Shown here: positions 10,440 through 20,727 of the stretch, piece by piece
How the letters are laid out: the number at the start of each line of letters is the position of its first letter
Position numbering within the stretch: position 1 is the first letter of the stretch
Notes under the pieces: model-generated
The model's database searches: none
What the model was told of the DNA's origin: nothing
What the model saw: only the letters and a program-made list of their open reading frames with translations
Program-made: the position numbers and the translations under genes
Origin: Kalmusia sp. IMI 367209
Taxonomy: Eukaryota; Ascomycota; Dothideomycetes; Pleosporales; Didymosphaeriaceae
Direction: 5' to 3'
DNA: 64,000 bases
Assembly (NCBI GenBank): GCA_027946365.1
Contig: JAPEUQ010000001.1
Span: 1,674,001-1,738,000, forward strand

Positions 10440-12588
10440 ATGTCAACACAAGACCAAGAGATCACCGAGGACGATATCTTTGCGCCGCCTAGTAAGCGTC
10501 CTCGTATCTTATCTAAGGCGTAAGTCTCACCCGCGGACAACTTGGTGGCCGTAAGATGACACTAAGTATGCCAGATGCGAGACGTGTCGCTCGAAGAAGT
10601 CAAAATGTGACAGTGCCAGGCCTCGCTGTGGTGCGTGTTGCCGTGCTGGTGAGGGTGGACCTTGCGTGTATCGCGAGAAAGGCCAGCCGGGACTGAGGCC
10701 GGGATATGGAAGAGCATTTGAACGTCGTCTAACCACCCTCGAGGATAGTATGAACCGCATTAGCCATTCAGTGGATCAAGTTCTTCAGCACATGCGTACA
10801 GGAGGCGCAATCATAAATCTAGAGCCAGCAAACCAAGTTACTGAGCCGGAGATTTCGAGGACAAGCTCTACTAGGCCAGCGCAATATTGGGAAGAATCGC
10901 AGCAGCTATCGGAGATACCTATACCCACCTTCTCTTCACCAGGGCCAGGACCAGGACCAGTGGTAGAGTCACGACTAGAACAGCAGTTGCCTTCGCCTTC
11001 AACGACTATGGCAAGTATGACTGTGCCGACCCACCACAATATTGATGGCTTACCCCCAGAAGAAATCCTATGTCAACTTTTGGACATATTCTTTGACAAG
11101 ATTCATCCGTTAACCCCATTGTTTCACAAACTAGGCTTCATCAACAATATGTACTTGCAAGAGCGACGGGTGCTTTTACATGCCGTAGTAGTCACTTCCT
11201 TCAGGTTCTGGACGCTTTCAAATCCGCCGATAGATGCAAGAAATGCTTATGTGAAAACTTCTCGAGAGCAGCTCTTACTAGCTGTTGTTGATACATCGTC
11301 ACTGATCGCTACACAAGCTTTGGCTCTTCTGGCTTTGGATGCGATTGGACAGGGCCCTGGTCCCCGAACCTTGAATATAATAGCCATGCTTGTAAGCGCC
11401 GCACGTCAATTGCGACTGGCGCGAGCATCCACCTCACCCAAGGGTGACACATCTACCTCGCTAGTCAGAAACGAAGATTCCGATGACGATTTCGAGATAT
11501 CCAGCATCAGTGCTGAAGAAAAGTGCCGCTTGTTCTGGGTCATTCATATGCTCGACCGATTCTCCAGTGTCTCACATGGGCAATCGACCAGCATCGACGT
11601 GAAGACTATGAGACTCCCGTATCCGGCCAATGATGAAAGTTGGGGACAAGCTACAACAACCGAATGGTTCCAATCTGCCTCAAGTATGAGACCAATCCGC
11701 TCTCATTGTTCTAATAATCTCTGGCATCATTACATTGATTTGCTAGAGTTGCTAGATCAGTCAAATCAGCTTCTGGTTCAACCGGTCAACCTTTCGTTGC
11801 CGGCTCATTGCCAGGAGTGGCAGAGTAATTTCAGAAGACTCGACATCATGCTTTCCACATGGCATGAGAATCTACCCCGTGAGATCCGAGAGCCACAAAG
11901 CGTCTTCCAGCCAATGTGGGTCACGATACATGCTACATTCAATCTGTAAGTATTCTCGACAGCTTCACATTCACCCCTCGCTTGCTAACCATGTAGCATC
12001 AACATGCGCATGTACACAGTGGCAGCGTTCCCATCAACTAGCTCACCCTATTTGACTCCCTCTCTTTCGGCTCGAGGCCGACTTCGACAGGCGATTAGAA
12101 ATGTTGCTTTACTCGCGTCATCACATCAACCCCGCCAGATTGACCAGCTAGGTCCGCTATTCGCATTTGTAGTCTGGGTTGCCGCTCGAGGTCTCATAAT
12201 TTTGTGGACTACCGGATATGAGCAGACTTACGGCTCCCCTCCAGTCGACCTCGATGCCCTGACTGGCGTTTTGAAGCAGCTTTCCATTGCATGGCCTTGC
12301 GCACAAAGTTACGCCGACATTGTACAGCTGATATTAGACACGAAGAATAGCCCCGGTGGGCTTTCAGGCTTAGAGATCTTCAACGACACAAGGAGGACAA
12401 GTTATGGACTGAAGAATCTATTGGGTGGACGAGTGGCACTGAACAGCACGAGCAATATGTTACCGCAAACGTTAGACTTCTTGGACATGCCAGCTCTGGA
12501 TTTGAACATGGGCGACTTTAGTGGTACGGCAAGAACAGTGAGTGGAAATGGATTCTTCTCCTTGGATAAAGACGGAGATTGGCTATGA
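10440..12588 (+). CDS. Zn2Cys6 binuclear-cluster transcription factor, probable cluster regulator
   Basis: Three exons: 10440-10519, 10575-11945 and 11997-12588, giving 680 residues. The zinc cluster spans the first splice junction: after it the frame reads C-E-T-C, a basic RSKKSK segment, C, then RPRC-GAC and a final C in GGPCVY, the six-Cys pattern of the Gal4 class. A dimerisation-type helix (RRLTTLEDSMNRIS) follows. The fungal-specific regulatory domain begins near EEILCQLLDIFFDKIHPLTPLFH. It sits inside the catabolic cluster, and its own promoter has the same CGG/CCG element as the transporter promoter, which fits a pathway-specific activator. Its 3' end overlaps the convergent dehydrogenase gene by 6 bp. 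Confidence 0.93.
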
Positions 12589-13720
12589 GATAAGAGAAGC
12601 CTGCTCCGGAACGGTTGTGTTCAACCTACCAATCTCCAACGCCGACCGCACGTTTTCAATTGTACACTCCTCCATCTTAGTCTTAGTCTCCACGCTGGAA
12701 GTCCCCATATGTGGTAATAAGCAAACGTGCGGATTCGCCAGCAGACCTGGATGGATGTCAGGTTCCTTTTGATACACATCTAAGCCAACCGATCGTACGT
12801 GTCCGGACTCCAGAGCCGCGACCAATGCGTCTTCATCCATGACACCGCCGCGAGCCGTGTTCACTATGATGATGCCTCGCTTCATCTTGGCAAACTCGGC
12901 TGTTGAGATCATATCCCGCGTGTGATCCTACAATATTATCAGCCCCAATCCTCCTATGTCCCAATGTAAACTTACATTCAACGGCACGTTTAAACTTAGA
13001 ACATCACAGCAACCCAACAATTCATCAAACGACACGTACTTGGCCCCCTCTTCTGCCTCCTTACTCAATCTTTTTCGCGAATGATACACGACCTGCATTC
13101 CAAATACCTCAGCCTTCTTCTTGAGATTCCGTCCAATGCCGCCATATCCCAGAATTCCAAGGATCTTTTCCTGCGGGTCATGTCCTAGCGGTGGGGGTGG
13201 AATATGTCCAGTCCAAGTCCTGTTCCTAATTGTCATGATGCCGTTATTGAAGCCTCTCAATGCGGCAAGAATAAGGAACATCGCCGTATCTGCGGTTGCG
13301 TCGTCTACGACGCCTGGGCAGTTGGACACCATGATCCCCTTCTCGGTACAGGACTGGACGTCGATGTTATCGTATCCGGCGCCATTGTGGCATATAAATT
13401 TTACGGATTTTGGAAGTGTAGAGATTAGCTCGGCATCCCAGCGTCCGGTTGTGGCGAGACTAGAGGGTGCTCGGTCGCATATTATGACAAAGTCATCAAG
13501 GGAGCCAGAATCGAGCTCAGCGATGAATTCGCGACGTGATGTTGCAGTTGGTACGAGCAGGTCAGCTAGTGATGATAGGGCATTCCAGGATCTTGTTGCA
13601 CTAGTATTCAATCAGTATTTATGTAGCACACTCAATGCACGTGTGTGAAAAACATTGAGAGGGTGGTGCCTACTGCTCTAACTTGCCCAAGAGGAGCACT
13701 TTTGGTTTCAGGTTCGGCAT
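12583..13720 (-). CDS. D-2-hydroxyacid dehydrogenase (glyoxylate/hydroxypyruvate reductase type)
   Basis: Three exons: 13674-13720, 12976-13600 and 12583-12927, giving 338 residues. The short first exon gives MPNLKPKVLLLGKLE, the usual start of fungal members. A frame-based start at 13611 would be a TTG inside the intron. The NAD-binding loop is GYGGIG at about 167-172. The catalytic set is Arg250 (NTARGG), Glu279 (YQKEP) and His297 (LPHMGTS). The enzyme interconverts 2-keto acids and D-2-hydroxy acids. Within the cluster it could reduce a keto acid released by the aldolase. It overlaps the regulator gene tail-to-tail by 6 bp. Confidence 0.93.
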
Positions 13721-14128
13721 TTTCGGCAAAACTCGCTGCAGCACGTTGCACGTCAACTTATATCTAATTGTTTATCACGAATTCTAGCTCTTATCATTGA
13801 AATATATTTCGGCATAGTGGCTGCTGCTGCGAGAAGCATTTCGCTGGGGTATCATTATCCCGAGCTCGGCTTTCGGGCCGGACGGGGCAGCTGGCTCGGA
13901 GAAGGCGCCGAGAAGATGCAAAAAAAAAAAAAGCCTCAAAGAAAATGAAGTTGATGAACGCAGCTGGTATATAAAATTTTCGAAGTGTTAATTTGACAGT
14001 CTTGATAATTTGATTTAGTAGCCACTGTTTTCGCGGCCTTGTAGGGTTAAAGTCCTTCCAGTTCTCCATACCGTTGTACATATTCTGTGCATCAGAGCAA
14101 CTACGTAATCAGTGCGGTTGATCTACCG
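13721..14128. other. Intergenic: dehydrogenase promoter and DUF7580 gene 3' flank
   Basis: No coding evidence. A run of 13 A lies at about 13919-13931. No copy of the shared cluster element was found here. Confidence 0.5.
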
Positions 14129-16068
14129 CTAAGTCACGATTTGAGTGAATGAGCTCGGTATGAGCTCGTAAGTAGCCTGTATCGGCGCGATGACATCCGC
14201 AAAGAAAGTGCTACGGAATGATCGATGCTCAAAGGTATTCATCTGTGCTGGGCCGGGAAACAAGAATCGTAGGCAACGGTCGACTGCATGCGCGTAGGAC
14301 ATTCCAGGGTCCAGCATAAGTTCTGTAATCTGATTCGTTGCAACGTCGTAGTCGTCCACCGGTGTCGCCGCATTCATGCCCAATGCATACGTTACGTTGT
14401 GCTCGAGCCGTATCTTGTCGAAAGATTTGTTAAGCCCTAGCTCTATGAGGCGGATGGCTAATGTATATAGTGTGATGTTTTGGATTTGCTTGCTCTGGAA
14501 TTGATTCGCTACAGAGATATTATTTGTGCTTGTTGGTGGAGGGGTGAAGCTGTAAGACAGATATGGATGTCTTGATAAGCGTGGACTACCAGGTGATGTG
14601 TCTTGATCGAGAAATAAATAGACTGACTCATCGCTGATGACTTTGTCTAGCCAGGGTGAGTCGCAAAGGTGAAGCACAGCCCATGCGAGGGCAGCCGCGA
14701 TCCCGAAGCGCTGCTTTCGGTCCAGAGCAAGTCGATGGCTTGTGACATCATCGATCATCCGATTCAGGAATGCATGGAGGTGGACTGTCCGTTTAGTGTC
14801 TGCAAGTTTCACTTGGCTAGGTGGATCTGAAAAGGTGATGCGCACTTGCTCGCTAGGTTGAGAACTAGGAATAGCGATGCAGCGAACCGTAGAGTCGGGG
14901 CCTTGCGAAGCTTGCAGGGCGGCACATAGATTGATAGCAGAATGAGGGCTAGAAGAATGTGACGGAGCTGGCGTAGATATCAACGAAGAAGCCGCCGTGG
15001 ACTGGCTAGTGCTGGTAGGGATTCTGGTCCTATTGGAGTCGCTCCGCAACCATTCCCTAAATCGCACTCCTCTACTCCTCGTCTGGGTCGCCTGTGTCGA
15101 AGATTGAATTTGGGTTGGAGAGAACGGCGCTAATGAGTGCGACGCAATGGCTGCCGGTTGTAAGACTGGCTCAAATTTTTCAATTTCCACAGCCAACATT
15201 CTCCACAGAGGTCTTTCATTAGGGCTAGATCCTGGGTACGAATTCGTTGAGCTCATGGCTATGGCAAAAAATGCCGGTTCCAGTAGATTTGTTCTCGTGC
15301 CAGTCAAGTTTAATATGACCCAGATGTTGAGGGGAAGGGCAGGTGCATCCTAGATTAGTCTTTATTGCATGGTGGAGTGTACGAACATTTTGGCGAACTG
15401 CTTTAGTGCGCTCTTCATCAAAACGCGCTCGTATGAGGTGCGCGACTCGATTTTCGGTATCCTGTTGCGCTTCACGCTTTTCCAGTCCACAATTTTGTAA
15501 TGCAGTGTTACAAGCTTGCAGCTGTGTAAATATCTCTCGTCTTCTCTTCGAGCCAAAGCTACGCCTCACTCTTCGCCATTCCCAGATTACTCTATCCGAT
15601 TTTGCATGTGCCATTCTTGGCTTGAAATACGTCACACGAATTAGCTTGTATACACTTTTCAATAGGTATATCCCTAGACTATCCCAAAGTGCTACCATCA
15701 GGTATCGTCGAAGAAATTTACATCTGACTTACCGGACCCTGAGCATCTGGGTACAAGTTTTGTGCCAAGTCGTTCATCAGTCCGTCCATTTTGCGTATGC
15801 TGATCATGAAAGGCTCCCAATTACTTGGATGCTTGACTTGGAGTATGTATTCAATTTCGTCCATGGTAGTTCCATCTGTGAGTTCGAAATTCAACGCTCT
15901 GAGAGTGATCTTGAGCTGCTGTCGTTGCAGCTCGACTTGGGTTCTGATGGTTTCAATTGTTTCTTGCCAGTGTTTTGCATCTTTCAGTGGCTCCCATGCT
16001 CTCTGGTAATTGTCTAGAGCTTTGAAGATGAGCGGTAGAGCGCCCAGGACAATTCCTGCTACCTCCAT
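14129..16068 (-). CDS. DUF7580 family protein, possible NLR partner
   Basis: The start is ATG at 16068 with the MEVAGIVLGALPLIFKALDNY opening typical of this fungal family. Exon 1 is 15733-16068 and exon 2 starts at 15620 after a 112-nt intron. The C-terminal part (14129 to about 15290) contains the family landmarks: a cysteine-containing CTCPSPQH strand, LWRMLAVEIE, AAALAWAVLHLCDSPWL, HPYLSYSF, and a terminal helical block ending near the stop. One change of reading frame occurs between about 15278 and 15340. A 61-nt intron with a weak GTCATA donor and CATAG acceptor would repair it; otherwise it is a frameshift. The function of the family is unknown. N-terminal helices resemble those of HeLo/prion-type incompatibility proteins only loosely. 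The gene is head-to-head with the NACHT gene. Confidence 0.75.
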
Positions 16069-16445
16069 TGTGATCTCTGTTAGATATAAAAACTTAGGCA
16101 GAGGAGCAGCGCAGTAGTTTTTAGCTAGTGCTCGGTGAGAGCGTTGGCAAACGGCGGCGTGTGCATACGCGTGACTAGCGCAGTAGTGTCGCTGTTTTCT
16201 GGCCTTTTTAAGAATCGCTCGGTCCGAATTATTGGCTTTTCTGATCGCGGAAGCGTCGTTGATGTTATCGTGTAGCAGATGGGCAGTTTCAGCCGCATAT
16301 GTACTCTCAGCCTTCTGCGGGGTCCTTCCCACATCGGGGCCAGAATGTCCCATAGGATCAAGGTTGCCCTACCCCTCCTGCTATCCTCCTCAGTTCTACA
16401 TCATCGTTATTAACGCACGATTTCTCGAATCAAATTACTAGAGGC
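16069..16445. promoter_or_regulatory. Divergent promoter between DUF7580 and NACHT genes
   Basis: A 377-bp stretch that presumably drives both genes. It is covered by small opposing frames without protein character. No clear TATA element or repeat was identified. Confidence 0.4.
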
Positions 16446-16763
16446 ATGTTAGACGATGCCTTGCCGAAGATTGTTGAAACGGCCGATATTTCACTGCAAT
16501 TCAGGAACAGCCTCGCCGCCCTAAAAAGGCTGACAGCGGTTCTCTATCTCAAATCTAGTCAAAACTCTCAGCTCGACAGAACACTTACAAGAGCACTTGA
16601 AGGTTATGGTAGGCTGAGAGCATGGGGTGAGGAAAACCGTGCCGCTTTATCGGCAGGTTCTCGAGGATCTTTAAATGAGACTCTGCGAAAAGAGCCCGCG
16701 CTCAAAGTTTTAGTCAGCCAAGTCCTCGCAAAGTTAGAGAGGCAGGCCGAAGAAGGCCAGTAA
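16446..16763 (+). CDS. N-terminal segment of the NACHT gene, cut off by an in-frame stop
   Basis: 105 codons, ATG to TAA. The product (LPKIVETADISLQFRNSLAAL..., later YGRLRAWGEENRA) matches the helical N-terminal region usually fused to the C2H2-type segment encoded just downstream. It is in the same frame as the next ATG, separated only by TAA-TCA. No intron of 40 nt or more with proper ends removes the stop while keeping frame: the GTAATC donor overlapping the stop pairs with AGs that give 41, 58, 62, 68 and 71 nt, none a multiple of three. So this is either a nonsense mutation in a once continuous gene or a short separate product. Confidence 0.55.
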   Translation: MLDDALPKIVETADISLQFRNSLAALKRLTAVLYLKSSQNSQLDRTLTRALEGYGRLRAWGEENRAALSAGSRGSLNETLRKEPALKVLVSQVLAKLERQAEEGQ

Positions 16764-16766
16764 TCA

Positions 16767-19700
16767 ATGTCCTTTTTGTTTCCAAGACTGACCGGAGCAG
16801 CCATCGAAACATCGCAGTCAGCTCCAGAAGAAATCGTTTCCTCGTACAATTCTTCCGCCGATACTAGTTCAGACGAAGACGAGTCGAGCTCTGAACACGA
16901 TGAGCGGGATTATGTTGAGGGTCAGAAGACAAAAAGAATCACCGTATGGCAGACTCTTGGGAACATCGAAGAGGATATCCGTTCGTTGTTCCAGGTCTCT
17001 CTGATGATCGCGCGGCCAGGCTTCGGTCGACGATACGTTCATTCAACCAAACAAGATGATTGGGATTCAAGATTAGCCCATTACGTCGATTTCGACCTCC
17101 GTCATGTTATGGAAAAAATACTTGACTGGAGACAGTCAAGGCTGCACGAGGATGTCGAGCCAATAGCTACTCCAGAATTGCTGCAACAACGAGATACACC
17201 GGGCGATGTACCTGGACCACATGGGGATCTTGTGCGAAGACTCGCTCGGGCGAACACTAAACGTCGAGGACAATTCCTCTATTGGTCCAAGCACCCAGAC
17301 CAGGCTCCTACAGTGGAAGACATCGAAGGTCCCACTAAGGCAATACCCACCGAGGTATCGGAGAAAACTAAGGACATTGAGCACACCGTACAAGTGAAAG
17401 GGCCAATTTTGACCAGAACCCCTGTCCAAGGCACGGACAGCTATGCAAGTGCATCAATCATGAGCAAGCATACGTTCTCCACCGTTGTCGTAACGGACGT
17501 ATTTGGACCTCGGACCACAGCTGGGCCAGCTCGCACAGTATACCCTGAGTCAATCACGGGTAGGCAAAGATCGAATCGTGTGCCCAATGTTCCACTTTCT
17601 TCCTTGTACGGAGAAACATTCGAATGTCCTTATTGCCACTTAGCGCTCGATTCTACCCTCATGCAGAATCGCCAGGAATGGAAGTATGAAATGCTATGTG
17701 AACGTATCTTTTCACCTTACTGACTGTCCTCCAGGCGTCATGTATTCCGCGACCTCAGACCGTACGTGTGTACCTTTAGCGAATGTCAAAATCCAGATAA
17801 ACAATATCAAACACGGCATGATTGGATTTATCACGAAACACAGATGCATCGACGGAAGTGGGTTTGTGAGGAACATAATATCGCCTTTGCGACTGTGGCC
17901 CAGTTTAGCGAACACATTGGCTCTGCGCACGCCTTTTTGATCTCTCAACATCAGCTACCCATTCTCATTGAAATATCCGAACGACCTTGTGATGAGATGG
18001 AGATTCACGCTTGTCCACTTTGCCCCGACTCACGCCGACTGAATCTATTGCGAATTCATGTTGCAGAGCACCTGGAATCATTATCACTTTTCGCCTTACC
18101 AGTAAATGCCGGTGCGCAGGATGAGACCATATCAGACCAAGGAGGCGATGACAAAGACTCTTCTGGTGCCGCAGGCGGAAGGCAGTCAAGCAGAGGCAGT
18201 GATTTCGCATTGTCAGATGCATTGAATATCGCACGATCAGCGAGATCCAGCTCTGAGGACGATCAACCTCAGACTAGCTACCCTCGTCTGGATATCCCCC
18301 AAACTAAGGATCTTCTCGGGCTAAATGTCTTACACGAACCGGAAACAACTGCGTCAGTCAACGTGATATTTATACACGGTTTCTATGGGACCAGCGTAAC
18401 ATCATGGTCGCTTAATAAGGATAACCCGGAAAGTTTCTGGCCACAACATTGGCTTGCTCTAGAACAAGGGTTGCATTCTGCAAGAATCATGACCTTCGGC
18501 TACCTTACGGAATCTCCTGATATGTCAATCATGTACGGTCTCGAAGCGTATGCGATGAATTTGATCTATGATATGGACCACCATAGTGCTATGCAGTCTG
18601 ACAAGGTTGGTCTTATTGTCATCACAAGGTACTCAAGTACTAACAAATTCACGTTCAAGACACCGATAGTCTTTGTTGCGCATTCATTGGGGGGATTAGT
18701 GGCCAAAAAGGTAATTATTATTACTATGACAATGATTTAGAGATGAGTGGTGCATAGAGTTGTACCAGGATATACATGACACGAACGAGAACAATCTTTG
18801 GATAGTGATCCTATGGCTGAAGACATGGGAATTCAACATCGCTTAGATATTGCTAACAAACATGCAGGCTTATCTACTTGCAGTACTTGCACAGCGCGAT
18901 CAAGCACACCGCAGATTCGGCACAGCCATCAAAGGCATTATGTTTCTATCTACGCCTCACTGGCTATCCTCAGACAACTTCCGCAGAATTATAGAAGCCA
19001 GCAGACGCCGCCAATCTGGTAAAGAGGTGGTGAGTGGGGAGTATCTAAAGCATCTAGGAGCTATGCTCGAGGCAAATAAGCAGTTTAGTCTCTTCGCCCC
19101 AAAGATAAATATATCTTCCTTGTACGAGACTAAACGAACCGAGATTCAATATAGAGTATTACCTACCAAGAGAATGGTAAGCGGAGTATTTTACGGTAGT
19201 ACAGATTGAACACTAATGGAATCAGATGGTTGTGGAAAGGAACTCAGCTGTCATTGGCTCACATGGCGAGACAGTTAGCGCACTCGATGCTGACCATCAA
19301 ACGATGTGCAAGTACACCGACAGTGAGGATCCGAACTACATTACTGTGAAATATAGGTTACAATCCATGATCAACGAAATTCTAGCAGAGCGTAAGTACG
19401 GTACCATGAAACAGGCTTAGCTTAAGCTCACTGGGACTAGAAGACGACTGGACAGTATCGATCTACCGAAACCGGCTTGAAGAGCTACAAATTGGTCTTG
19501 GGATGTCTGATATGTTCATAGAAGCTCAAATGGTCTTCCTCCGACTCCTCCAGGATAGTCGGTCTGAACCCACGTCTGAGTGGGTTTGCCAAGATGCTGG
19601 TTTTATAACGTGGTTTAATCATCCTGGTTCAAACATAGCTTGGCTGCATGGTCCTATTAGCAGCGGAAAGTCGGGTAAGTGTTCCATCGATGTATTGTGA

Positions 19701-20376
19701 AACCAAAATCCTAACCTAGATTACAAACGCAACAGTAACGGCCGCGTTTATAGCTTCCCTCGTCGCTAAAAGAGGATACGCCATATATCTAGATCGGCAC
19801 TCTGTCCAATCATTGGTAAAGAGTCTAAAGGCGCTACTGGTTCTGACTGCGCAGCATTCCGCTGGCTTCATTGAACGGCTTCTAGCATCACCACAGCTGA
19901 TCGATATGTCCATCAGTGATATAGATGAAGATGGGACCTCAAGAGCAAATAGAACTTGGCAAGAACTCTTCGTAGAGGGCTTGTTCCAGTGGCGCTTTTT
20001 CGAGCCTATATACTGGATTATTGATGATCTGAGCTACATGACGCGTCCGGAGCTTTTCATCTCAATGTTGAGAGATATCCCGACTTCCGTATCTCCCATA
20101 AAAGTTCTCCTTGTCAGTAGATGGTCTGAGAATCTCGAAAAAGCTTTCAACGATATAGCAGGCACCACGCCTGTCGCTTTCATCCCCACCGACGAGCACT
20201 TTCGACAAGATATTAAACTTTACATTCAAAGCTCAGTCCAGAAGTTAGGGTTGAGTGGAACCGCTAAACAAGAACTTCTCGATATGATGGTGAGAGATGA
20301 CATTACATGGACTGAAGCTGCAAATCGGATTAAAAAGATGGAAGAATATGAAGATTTTTCCGGGATTCCTTTCTAG
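16767..20376 (+). CDS. NLR-like protein: C2H2-type region, alpha/beta hydrolase, NACHT ATPase, no repeats
   Basis: Six exons: 16767-17683, 17735-18710, 18868-19176, 19226-19391, 19441-19674 and 19736-20376. All phases close, giving 1080 residues. Order: acidic Ser-rich linker; Cys/His-rich region from FECPYC (about 288) through EWKRHVFRDLRPYVC to about 420, a module common in large fungal signalling proteins; an alpha/beta hydrolase with HGFYG (His520) and nucleophile elbow AHSLGG (Ser623); then NACHT with Walker A GPISSGKS ending at about 866 and Walker B YWIIDDLS (Asp964-Asp965). Fungal NLRs of this plan act in heterokaryon incompatibility or non-self recognition. The protein stops about 115 residues after Walker B, with no winged-helix remainder and no ankyrin, WD40 or TPR repeats, so it is truncated or repeat-less. 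Intron 2 (157 nt) is unusually long. Confidence 0.85.
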
Positions 20377-20727
20377 CCTAGGACTGTTCAGAATTTGGAA
20401 CGCGTTCAAGTGCAATAATGAGCGTTAGGTAGCTGTGGTACCGAAAGTAGATAATGCTGGGAGTGATTGAAGGATTCCATGTTATGTTGGTCCACACGAC
20501 TCATACCTAGGCAAGCAGCCCGCTCCTTAACCTTCAGCTAACCGTTGGCCGCTTGATACGGAGCAGCGGCTATCGATAAGGATTTTGCGACTCATCGCAG
20601 CCCCGCCAAAATATCATTGCCTCTCCAAGTCCCTAACTCCCAACTTATCGCGCTCTTCACGCCCTCTACGCGCTGGGTACGCACCCAAATCGAATTGTTC
20701 CTGAATTCATTCAGCGCGCAGCCCACC
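20377..20727. other. Intergenic after the NACHT gene
   Basis: No continuation of the NACHT gene (no repeat-encoding frame) was seen. The right part is the promoter of the next gene, which ends in a good CACCATGG start context. Confidence 0.5.

Noticed and set aside
13601..13611. Dehydrogenase start at 13611
   Set aside because: It is a TTG inside the first intron; the small upstream exon at 13674-13720 supplies the conserved N terminus.
13794..14081. Minus-strand 95-codon frame next to a poly-A run
   Set aside because: Low-complexity composition created by the A tract; no homology or splice support.
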